Shown: one piece after another, positions 12,741 to 36,150 of the stretch
Position numbering within the stretch: the first letter of the stretch is position 1
How the letters are laid out: each line of letters begins with the position of its first letter
NCBI RefSeq assembly: GCF_035083965.1
Contig: NC_089723.1
Location: forward strand, 21,927,193-21,991,192
Source: Branchiostoma lanceolatum
Taxonomy: Eukaryota; Chordata; Leptocardii; Amphioxiformes; Branchiostomatidae
Length of the DNA: 64,000 nt
Direction: 5' to 3'
Position numbers and translations under genes: made by a program
The notes under the pieces: model-generated
The model's input: the letters and a program-made list of their open reading frames with translations, nothing else
What the model was told of the DNA's origin: nothing
Database searches by the model: none

Positions 12741-13262
12741 GTTAGAACCATCCCGGAATTGTATTTGTGCTTCAGATAAACAATAAAGAATTATGGAACT
12801 TTTTGAACTGAAAAGCTTGACGCTGTAGATAGAAGACATACAATGTCTAATGATGATGCAACTTTCGAAGACGAAAGAAATAATAAACAGCCATTGAAGA
12901 CTTTGTTTCTTAAACGTAGACAGACAGTACACTCAACTTGTCAATCAATTTTTCGAATCCGCGGGCATCACCTCCCGATACATTTCGGCTGTAGACAATG
13001 TATTATCTTTATACAATACAGTACATACTTCTATACACTCACAACGATAATCAGATATCCTTACCATGTAAGTTTTGCACCATTATAGGAGACGCGTAAG
13101 GTGCAGTACCAGTTGAACCAGACCGTGGCCATTGTTGAGATCATCACTGGACCTGACCTGAGCGAGACTCTGCGTGAGATCCGCATGCAGTACGAGATCA
13201 TGGGACGGGCCAACAGGGAGGAGGACGAGGCCAAGTACAAGCTCAAGGTGAGACCATTACCA

Positions 13263-13470
13263 ATACTGTGATCACAATCAGAAAAAGGGTCCCCACCGGG
13301 GAGTTTTCGGAGTTTTTTTTTTCTTTTTTACTTTCGGGCGTGACCCCTAGCTAGCCCCGTTGGACACCCTGCGGCTATCGGGCTATTTTGGCGCATGTCC
13401 GGGTCCTCAGATGTATTTAACTCGTAGTTAGAATATTACCCCAGGACCTGGTGACGAATTGACGCCGTAG
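13263..13470. repeat. Degenerate copy of the GCTACGGTCAC MITE family
   Basis: The interior words of the element at 13997-14299 recur here (a GGTCCCC or GGGGCCCC motif, TTTCGGGCGTG, GGCTATTTTGGC), but the terminal repeats are eroded. The matching copy 2 segment is 53356-53560. Confidence 0.55.
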
Positions 13471-13996
13471 GACCATGAAAAGTGAGAAAAAAAGATATGT
13501 TATACCGTACCTCACATATATAAAGCGATATCCTAATTATTGGCACTATTCCAAAGTACAATTGTAAATATACTTCCTTGTATACTACTTATTTGTCAAC
13601 ATTGTTATCTCACACTATCTGTTTTCTTTTTCTATAAAGAAGGACTCTGGCTAAATATTGACGTAATATTCGAGTTGCATGAACATTGTTGTGTATAATG
13701 CATATAGCCAGACGAGTTATGATTCTCGTCCTCTTGAACGGTAGGAAAAATGCCTTTAGTCCAATATTCAGTCATAACTCATAACAAATATTTCAAAACA
13801 AAACAAAGCAAATCTAACGTTGGTATTGTTTTCTTTTTTTTCCAGTTCAGCGAGTTGGCCCAGCAGCGGGAGCTGGATAACGAGGCTCTGGTCTCCGCCC
13901 GGTCCGAGCTGACCAACCTGAAGAGGATGCTTCAGTCTATCGTCACCGAGACAGAGGCACTCAAGAACAAGGTTGGGTCATCGCCTTACCTTGGTT

Positions 13997-14299
13997 ATGC
14001 TACGGTCACAATTGGGCAAAGGGGCCCCAATGGGTAGTTAACAGTTTGTTTATGTGCAATTTCGGGCGTGGCCCCTGGGAACACTCTGTGACTACCGGGC
14101 TATTTTTGGCACGGCCGAGCTCCGGGTTGATTTTAACTCGGAGTTCAAATAAGCCCGTGACCCGTTGACAAATAGACGCCGAAGCTTATCATGGGATCAC
14201 CGAGAGGTACCTCCCAGTTTTCGTAGTCCACCGGGACAAATTTGTGACTTCAACGCCCGGCCGGGGCTACACCCTCTACGGGCACGGTGACCGTAGCAT
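13997..14299. mobile_element. 303-bp MITE with 13-bp terminal inverted repeats, IF-C intron
   Basis: The left end ATGCTACGGTCAC (13997-14009) is the exact reverse complement of the right end GTGACCGTAGCAT (14287-14299). The interior shares words with partial copies at 13263, 25634, 53356 and 54022 and with an isolated left end near 15187. It sits between the fifth and sixth IF-C exons. No coding capacity was seen, so a non-autonomous DNA transposon is inferred. Confidence 0.75.
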
Positions 14300-15057
14300 T
14301 CCAGCAACATTCCACTCGGGCGGTGACCTCCCTGCAACAGAGCTATTTGACAGATCGAGCAGCGAATTTCATAGATTAAAAACGAACCTTTTTTGTGTTT
14401 GTGTGTTTATTGTGTTTTCAGTCCACTGTAGTATGAAATCAGAGAGAAAATAAAAAAAATTATGTGTCTTCTTTACTAGACCGGGTCCCTGGAGACGAAC
14501 ATCGCGGAGACAGAGGCCCGCCGTCTGAAGGAGATTGAGGAGTACAAGCTGGCGATCGGCGAGCTGGAGCAGCAGATCGAGAAGATGAAGCTGGAGATGA
14601 CGCAGCACACCGTGGAGTACCAGGAGCTCATGAACATCAAGATGGCGCTGGACGTGGAGATAGCGGCCTACATGAATATTCAATCTCAATATGGGCTAAT
14701 GTTGACATATTTGGATCTTATAGAATCTGAAAAGACTTATGCTCAGAAAATAGAATCTATATCGCCATCGTAAACGCCCATCGCTATTCATATTGTAAAC
14801 ACTCATTTCTTGCAATTTTCTTGTTTGAATGATTTCCACTATACAGGCTCTTCAGCGAAGCCCAACCAAAACGTCAAACGTGAGGTCAGCAGTCAGGTGA
14901 GGCGTGAAGTCACGATGGAAATCAAGTCCAGCTAGAGAGAAAGTACTTGAATCGGATGACGTAAAGCTGTGTGACGTCGTATTACATCATTAGCATATAT
15001 CATCATTTTAATCGTAGCATGCAACGTGTTAACATTTGTTTAAGTCAAACTTGTACA

Positions 15058-15063
15058 AATAAA
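15058..15063 (+). terminator. Poly(A) signal of IF-C, copy 1
   Basis: An AATAAA lies about 120 bp after the tail exon, and a second one is at 15090-15095. Both are kept in copy 2 (first at 55029-55034). Confidence 0.6.
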
Positions 15064-15759
15064 TCATGAATTTCAAGAGGCTTCTGAAGAATAAACATTT
15101 GCTTTGGTAGACCATGACCTAGTGCTATTGTCAATGAATGATTTTTCTTCTTCATTTATGAACTGGAGATAGACATTCGAGAGGTAGCCTTACTATGCTA
15201 CGGTCACAATTGGAAAAAGTGTGGCGATTAAAAATTATTGCCATAGCGAAGGTGTCTGGGTTGATCTTACTGTCATGTAAGGAAAGTATCAACGTAGCAC
15301 TTATAGTTCTGCCATAATATTTGTTCAAATCGCACTTAGAAATCAGAGAGGCCTCTGCCAAGTTTTTTGAGTCAACAGAGGTTTTGTTGGTGGGAGGCAT
15401 GATGTTCAGCACGTTCTTGAGATAATAGATCAACTGGGGTAGGTTGAAAACCCTTTTTAAAGCTAGAATACTAGATTCGGTGCCCTGAGAACTCCCTGAC
15501 ACACTCCCACCAGTACGAAATCGGAAACCACTTAAGTAGGTCATCTGTCATCGACCTGGGTGCTGGGATGCCAGACCGTGCTAAAGAAGGTATAGAGTGA
15601 CAGGCGGGCGGACGGATTCCATACATTCCTGTGCAATTCTGGGAATTCTTGTAAAACGGGCGTAAAATATACTATTAAGCTCGCTCTTAAAGGGCGCCAG
15701 ACATTTGGAGATAACTTAGTCTTATCATATGTAACAATAGTATTATTATTATTAACAAG

Positions 15760-29602
<13,843 letters not shown>

Positions 29603-31750
29603 CCAAATGACCTGAAATTTGGTACAGAGGTAATGTAGGCAAAAATCAATGTGCGTTCTTTTCCTTTTTTTGATATTGACCTTGAAAGTGATTTTATTGA
29701 GGTTTTTAGGCTATTTTTAGCATATCTTGGCCTCCTGCGCCCTGGTATTTCAACCGAATGACCTGAAATTTGCTGTATATGTGGCTTGAACAAATATTTC
29801 AAGGACTACATTCCCATTTTTGGCATACATATCTTCAAAACGATCTATTTTGGGCTTTTTTGACAATATTTGCCACTTCTGTCACTTTCAATACTAATAG
29901 GCGCGCGGCATGCGGACGCGTCCATTTTGATATTGTGGGGGAGTAAGTTGAATGTATCATTATTGATATAGGGTAAGAACAAGGTATATAGGAATGTATG
30001 CCTAAACAAATATGTCAAAGTACTTATAATATCATAAAATGTAGATAAAAAGGATATAACGCCGGGTTCAACACCTTTTGCTGTCGAACTTGCATACACA
30101 TCCCCCCGCTGCATGTCGGTTGGAAAGCTTCTGCGGAATTTTCCATCACTAGTACGCTAGCAGACGACACTCTGCGTCACGACCAACATTTTTCTATCGT
30201 CAGATAGCAGAAAGTACTAACGTTACCAGGTAAGAAGTGCTTTAATATCCCGAATTCCTTCCCTACATTGTTATCTTACGTATAGAGATGCTTGTGGTAA
30301 TTGATAACGCTAAATATTTTGTGTCGCTTTCGTTTAGTAAACACATTTGAAAATGCCCGCTCTGTAATTTTCCATTCATGGGACCGCAGGCAAGTGCTAG
30401 ACCAGCGTCGTAGTGTTTTCGGAATAAAATTACCGTTCTCCCTTAAAAACAACCGCCACCCAGAAAATATTTACATTTCTAGTAAGTAATAGTTACTTGA
30501 CATTTAATTGATGAATATATTGATAAATTTGTAGTCACGTTTTATATGATATGTGCGTATTACATTTTGTTGTTTTCATAACATGCACGTTCGCCCGCTG
30601 CAGACGACGGAATTTTCCATTCACGTGACAAGTGACCGCAGGCAAGTGCTACACCATCGTTTTTGGAATAAATCCCCAATTTCCGTTAGAAACGACCAAA
30701 GACACTTTTGGGCCTTACCCTGGATTTTTTTCATACATTTTTAGTAAATAATGGTTACCTTTTATTTTATAAATAGATAAATAAAATGTATTTCTTTTCG
30801 TGGTCACATTTCGTATGTTACGTTTTGCTGTGTTCAAACTCAGCAAAATTGGAATGGAACCACTCATATTTTTGTTTGTCGGACTTTGTACGGTGGAGTA
30901 GAGTAGACTAAGAGTAGAGTCTTCGGCCAACTACGCTCTCCTCTATAAACTAACTCAAGAACCAACGGTTCAGTAACATTTACTTCGTAGAGATAGCGGA
31001 CAATTTTATCAGGTAAGAAATTATGTGCTCGGCACTCTGTTGTTTACGTATACAAATACCTATTGGATCATACATAATTAGCCCTTGAGTGCAAATATGG
31101 ACTGGATAACGGATTAATGACTTAATTATGTACTATGATGTATTCATGTATTTATTTATCTAATTATTTATTCAACTATTTATTTTGATGTATTTTCCAT
31201 GATTGTATTGATATCGGTTACGTTAACTTTACGTTAAGTTTATTTTTGTACCGTGACTCCTGCCCCTCCGTTTCACTTCGACCTTGTCGAAAAGCGGCCA
31301 TATTATGGCCGAACAAGCATTCGAAGTAAAATAAAGGCTTTGACTTGACTTGACTTGACTATCGTAGTTATAGCAGACATTTTATTTCGTCACATGCAAG
31401 ACTTTAGTAGCTATGAAATCGGTCTTCCGTTACAAACGACTAGCTTAAGATAGAGGTTTCTGTATCATTTCGGTTTCATGATGGTTATAAACTGGAGATT
31501 TATTTTGTTTTCATGGTGACGTCTTTCTGTGTTCCTCAGATTTTTTGGGGAGGGGGGCTACTTTGGCAAACTGCCACACAAGCCACTACATTTTCAAGGA
31601 CATAGGGAATGTCATTATTGTGGATACATGTACTTTGTGATGTTTAGTATGCAAGGAGCTTAGTTGGAAACTAGAATTTTCGGAGAGGTTCTAAACTTTT
31701 ACCATGTGTATGTAATCTTTCAGAATGTACATTCTTGTACTTTCATTTTT
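29603..31750. other. Unshared region with possible 5' untranslated exons and duplications
   Basis: No clear coding exon. Two GT donors of the form CAG/GTAAGAA (about 30230 and 31011) follow moderately GC-rich stretches and could end alternative first exons of the downstream gene. A segment of about 170 bp is imperfectly repeated (about 30330-30500 and 30590-30770), sharing CCGCAGGCAAGTGCTA. A dispersed sentence-like repeat (TGACCTGAAATTTG) occurs twice near 29605 and 29760. Confidence 0.4.
31210..31363 (+). mobile_element. LINE or SINE 3' remnant with TTGAC tail
   Basis: The segment ends AATAAAGGCTTTGAC followed by TTGAC repeats, a typical short-repeat tail of CR1/L2-type retroposons. An inverted copy of a similar tail is seen at 33513-33650. 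No target duplication could be fixed. Confidence 0.5.
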
Positions 31751-31759
31751 TTAGCAGAA

Positions 31760-32152
31760 ATGCCAAGACGCAAGAGTAAGAAACCAATGAAGAGGTTGAA
31801 TGAGTGGAAGGCAAAGCAGCAAATTAAGGATCGGGTCGACAAGCATGAGTTACACATAAGATGACAGAAACCGGCTGTTGAGCAGGTATTGGAGGTAAGA
31901 GGCGAGGATCTGGCCAACGAGCAGGAATTGGAGGTAAGAGGAGAGGATCTGGCCAACGAGCAGGTATTGGAGGTAAGAGGTGAGGAGCCAGTTGATGAGC
32001 AGCCATTAGAGGTAAGATTGGAGGACCCAGCTGGTAGGCAGGAATTAGAGGTAAGAGGGGAGGAGGGGGAGGAGCAGGAATTAGAGGTAACTGGGGAGTC
32101 GAAGGTTTGTGCCAGCGTCCCGGCCCTTGCCACCCGGCACATTTGGTGGTAG
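31760..32152 (+). pseudogene. Lysine-rich ORF followed by an acidic repeat, split by one TGA
   Basis: From ATG 31760 a basic 34-residue peptide begins MPRRKSKKPMKRLNEW, then meets TGA at 31862-31864. The same frame stays open for about 95 more codons through a tandem repeat of a 13- to 16-residue unit like EQVLEVRGEDLAN. Each DNA unit contains GAGGTAAGA, a strong splice donor, so one or more of these may be real exon ends. An acceptor-like TTTTTTTAG lies before the ATG. I do not recognise the protein. It may be a spliced gene with a short first ORF, or a repeat-eroded gene. Confidence 0.4.
31883..32095 (+). repeat. Short minisatellite containing repeated splice-donor motifs
   Basis: About six imperfect units of 27-39 bp share TTGGAGGTAAGAGG-like cores. 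The units keep one reading frame. Confidence 0.75.
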
Positions 32153-32600
32153 CAAGGGGGATGGGGAACGACTAAGGGTCCCGCTCTGGCTCTTGCCAAA
32201 ATGACCTGGCAAGGGGGAGCCTGGTGAGTGCTCCATAACTGGGAGCCTGTGAATGATATATTTGTGCCAGCGTCCCGGCCCTTGCCACCCGGCACATTTG
32301 GTGGTGGCAAGGGGGATGGGGAACGACTAAGGGTCCCGCTCTGGCTCTTGCCAAAATGACCTGGCAAGGGGGAGCCTGGTGAGTGCTCCATAACTGGGAG
32401 CCAGAGAATGATATTTGTGCCAGCATACCGGCCCTTGCCACCCGGTACATTTGGTGGTGGCAAGGTGGATGGGGAAGGACTAAGGGTCCTGCTCTGGCTC
32501 TTGCCAAAATGACCTGGCAAGGGGGAGCCTGGTAAGTGGAAGCCTGTGAATGGCATATTTGTGCCAGCTTCCCACCTTCCCACCAGGCACATTCAGTGGG
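32109..32600. repeat. Minisatellite, 150-157-bp unit, about 3.3 copies
   Basis: Units start at about 32109, 32266 and 32416, each with GTGCCAGCGTCCCGG-like starts, with a partial unit from about 32561. Similarity between units is high. Long minus-strand readings are products of the repeat. Confidence 0.85.
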
Positions 32601-32911
32601 GGATGGGAACATTGGGAAGACCTGCTTAAGGGGGAGCTTGGTGGATGTTCCATTATTGGAAGCCTTGTAGATTAAGAACCATTCGTGTCAATACTTTATT
32701 GTTACTGCCAATTTGTCATTTGCATTGATTGTGTTTTTAGAGTGTTATAACAAATCTCAGGTCATTTGGCTTTATTTTCCTTACAATATGTGTAAGTGTT
32801 TTCATATTTCTGTCATTGTCATATTTCGTATCATTTTCCCATTGAAAAGCATTTTGAGAGATGTCCAGTAATGTATACAAGAATGAATGAAGTGTCTCTG
32901 TTTCTTTTCAG

Positions 32912-33527
32912 ATGATAAGGGGCAGTTGAAAGATTATGCTCTTGGCACACAACAGGTAGGGCCTGTTGTCTTCTGTCACTACACGTACATGTAGATGTAG
33001 AGACAGGTCTGGCATGGACATCGAAGAGAAGATTATCTCCAACCAAAGAGGTTTTATAAAACCTCCTTGCTCCAACACAACTAAATGTTAAGTAATGTTT
33101 TCTTCTGACAACAGACAATATGTACAGTTTGCAAATGAATGTAATTTCTTAATTACATTTTGCCCATACTATAAGTATGGTCAAAATATATTGTTGATGA
33201 ATGTTTCTACTCTGCATTGTGATGCTAAATCTTGCGCTCCTGTTTGTGTTCTCTAGATGGGACCTCCTGTAGAGAAGCAGAACCTGGTCCGCGATAAACC
33301 ACATTTGGAGGAAGTAGACAAATCTGGCCCCAGCCATCCACACGAGATTGTAAGTAATTCTGGAATCATGCATGTTTATTTGGACACATGAACAGATTCC
33401 ATATCTGTCTATAGTTTTTTTAATCAGTGTTTCAGCTCTGTATTGAAATGCTAAATCTCACTCTTCTGTTTCTATCCTCCAGACCCCACCAGAGAAGAGA
33501 AGCAGATCATGGTCCAAGTCAAGTTAA
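32912..33527 (+). CDS. Three-exon ORF of an unrecognised small gene
   Basis: Exons 32912-32955, 33257-33349 and 33483-33527 have consensus AG and GT borders and compatible phases. The joined reading runs through DKGQLKDYALGTQQ, MGPPVEKQNLVRDK and TPPEKRSRSWSKSS before a stop. It is hydrophilic, without membrane segments or known motifs. Earlier exons may include 31760 onward, though the phase does not match the strongest donors there. The stop lies exactly where an inverted retroposon tail (AAGTCAAGTTAAAGTTTATT) begins, so the natural 3' end may have been replaced. Confidence 0.4.
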
Positions 33528-33650
33528 AGTTTATTGCACAACAATTGTAACAGGTACAATGTAAGGCAAAATACTGCTGGCTACTTGTTCTAATCTAGTA
33601 CAAACTGCAGCAAGGTTCCAGGCTATACAATGTTGTTAATGGTAGATAGT
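33513..33650 (-). mobile_element. Inverted LINE 3' tail
   Basis: On the minus strand the segment ends GTTGTGCAATAAACTTTAAC followed by TTGACTT, the tail form of CR1/L2-like retroposons. It overlaps the last codons of the ORF at 33483-33527. Confidence 0.45.
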
Positions 33651-35259
33651 ATCAGCTGGCTACTTACATTGTATACTGATTCTCCATATGAAAGTCTGCT
33701 TTTATTTTTGAATATGTTTCAAGTTTCTTAAAGATTCTTATTGTTTGCCGCTTGACAGAAAATTGCCTTAAAGGCGCTCCTTGAATATGTTTCTGAAATA
33801 TTTTGCATTGACTGTTCGGTATCCATGAGAAACTGCCTGTGGAAGAAGCAGGCAGACCCTGCCAGCCAGAAAAGGATATACTACTAATAGATTGCAGCCA
33901 ATTCCGAAAACATGTATATTTTGACATGAATGTAGATTTTCTGCAATGTAATCTTCATGTAATATAATTTTGTGGTTTGACATGGAAATGATTCAACTCG
34001 CAGTATTCGTATCTACATAGAGGAAATAATAAGAGAATTGGAGAAGACAAGTGTTAAGTTTCAATTTTGTGCTTAAGTAAAACTCTCAAGATTCAAAGTG
34101 TTATGTTTGCATTTTTGCTCTTAAGTACAAAAATGGTAAGATTGTGAGTGAATGTGTATGTGTGTGTGTGGAGAGAACCGGTCTGATCTACATACCGTCA
34201 CGGCGTGTGCTATCTAACCAGCCATCACCAGTTTTCTCTCGAATAGAAAGCTAGGGACTTGATTATGCTGAATTGCAAAGAAAGACCTGTGAGTATCTAT
34301 CAGAGGCATTTCCATACCAAATTTCTGGTCATTTGGTTTAAATATCATGGTAGCGAAGCCACAAATGTGCATTTTGATTATCAAAAAAGGCCATCCTTGC
34401 ATCTTGCATTTTCAAAAATTAAATTTTGGACTGGTAATCCATTTTTTTCGGTTGATGTGTCTATGGAATGGTTCATTATGTGTGTGATTGATCACATTTT
34501 GCATGGGGAAGGCGATGATGGGTGAAATATGTTGTATTTGCCCGCAAAAGTTGCCTCTCTAGTTGTTGGCTGAGAGGCCACAGCTTATACATGTAGATGT
34601 CTACATTTATTTGATTATGAAAATGCAGAATAAACTGAAAAAGAATCGCTTCAAGTCTAGGGGCATATTTCCTGTCATTGTTTAGTAAGAAGAAAGTACA
34701 TTTATAAATGACTCTTATACACATCCTTCTTTTCAAAATTTACATGGAACTTTATATTTGTCTGTGTGTCCCTGTCCTGGACACTGTCTGATATTTTGTT
34801 AAAGAGGACACAGAATCTACGTTTTGTAAAAAAAAACAGACATTCAATTCAATATATCTTTTATTACGTTCGTTGCTTTTATATTTGCTGAAATCAATAC
34901 AAACACTAACGTTACATAAGTATCAGAGCGAGAGTGCAGAGATGTGATAACGTGACAAACACGTGGACGTGGCACATCTATCATTCACTCTGTAGTTGTT
35001 TGTTTACCCAGCTGCTTCTCATTGTATTGTATACGCAACTTCACTCAAAAGCACGATGTCTTCTTTTTATCGTGATCGAGTAGTTTTTGCTTCAGTCTCT
35101 ATTGTACCAGATTAACACTGGTATCTGTCTAAACATGCACTGTATGGACAGAAGAACGTCTAATGAAGATCTATGATTTTGATACCACGGGACTATATCA
35201 GAAGCTTGCTATGAAATCATCTTTTGCGTCGTAACATTCTCACATGCCGTCGTTTCTAG
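33650..35259. other. Unshared AT-rich region without recognised genes
   Basis: Only short random ORFs were seen. No repeat with clear ends was found. Confidence 0.5.
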
Positions 35260-35340
35260 GGTACCGGCTGTGCCTGCTGTGCCGCCTGGCCCGGCTGGGG
35301 AATCTGGGCTAATGTCCGAACAACCTATGTAGAGATAATA
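35260..35340 (+). other. Possible terminal exon before a poly(A) signal
   Basis: A good acceptor (CGTTTCTAG) is followed by a GC-rich stretch of about 70 bp and by overlapping AATAAA-like words (35338-35352). Two readings are open: a Pro/Ala/Val-rich one ending EQPM-stop, and one beginning with a GTGCACCAAWPGWGIWAN-type sequence. Which gene it belongs to is unknown. Confidence 0.3.
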
Positions 35341-36150
35341 AAAAGAAATAAACATTATGTGGTTAATTTGTAGACTGATTTCTCGTACTTAAGTTCACTG
35401 TGACACTCACGAGCAAAGTTGCTTCATTATTGCGTATGTCAGTTTTGGTGATGATGACAACGTGAAAAGGTTTAAATCATATACTTTTCTTTATCTGCTG
35501 CACCCCCTCCCCATTAGAATCGGTCAACAAATTACCAATCGAAGCAGAGATATGAACTACGTGCAGATAAGAAGTCAAGATAAAGAAAATTAAAAAAATG
35601 GAATCGTGGTATGAATGTACAGCCACGAGTGCTATTGGTTTTTTCTCTTACAGTTTCATGTAGGCAGCAATAAGAGAGGTGTTGGTTTACTTTTTTTTCA
35701 GCTTGAAGTAACTGGAGGTAACAGTTTTACTTCAATTTGCATGATATGTTTTGACAGGGTTAGACAGAGCTTTGGGGCTTGTCTATCCATAGAAGATAAA
35801 TGTATCAAACATCAGGCCACAGCAAGTACATGGATGATATCAGCGCGCTCATCAATTTCCACCTGATTTTGAAAAAGAATCCCATTCAGAGATGGTCAAT
35901 ATATCTTTCCAAAATGGGAAATATGTCGTGTTGTAGCCTTAATTGTAATTCTAGAAGTTTCACTTTATTGAATACAGGAATAAAAGACCTGTTGGTTGTT
36001 ATACCATATTTGTCTCTTCGACTTTTTTTACAATGATTATGGTGTCTAATTTGGCCATCTTATTTTTCGCCATCTTGTTTTCCTCGCCATCTTTTTCTGT
36101 TTTAGCATTCAATTTGGAGTTGATGTCATCCATGAAAATTGCCTGTTTAC
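35341..36150. other. Downstream flank of IF-A, copy 2
   Basis: From about 35787 this matches window position 1 onward and so marks the visible start of the second locus copy. It includes the IF-A poly(A) signal (AATAAA on the minus strand, 35964-35969). No other gene was seen. Confidence 0.6.

Larger units (their letters stand above)
11157..14935 (+). pseudogene. Intermediate filament gene C, copy 1, rod end deleted
   Basis: Plus-strand exons: 11157-11530, 11729-11789 (61 bp), 12307-12402 (96 bp), 13089-13247 (159 bp), 13846-13971 (126 bp), and a sixth exon from 14480 that has lost its 3' part. Coil 1A reads [19 protein letters not shown]. In exon 6 the sequence jumps from the AAY of the helix-termination motif into intron sequence, because 66 bp present in copy 2, including RKLLEGEE and the splice donor, are missing. 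Translation would run into intron sequence and stop at about 14771-14773. The tail exon at 14847-14935 is still present but has no donor to join. Exon 4 is also 12 bp shorter than in copy 2, an in-frame loss of Thr-Glu-Ala-Pro. A rod without its termination motif would be expected to assemble poorly or act as a dominant-negative subunit. Confidence 0.85.

Noticed and set aside
31862-31864. In-frame TGA as a selenocysteine codon
   Set aside because: No recognisable selenoprotein family and no SECIS-like hairpin was noticed downstream; a plain stop is simpler.
31720-32612. Minus-strand Pro/Ser-rich ORF of 290 residues
   Set aside because: It spans two unrelated minisatellites, and its repeats follow the DNA period; no start or splice evidence.
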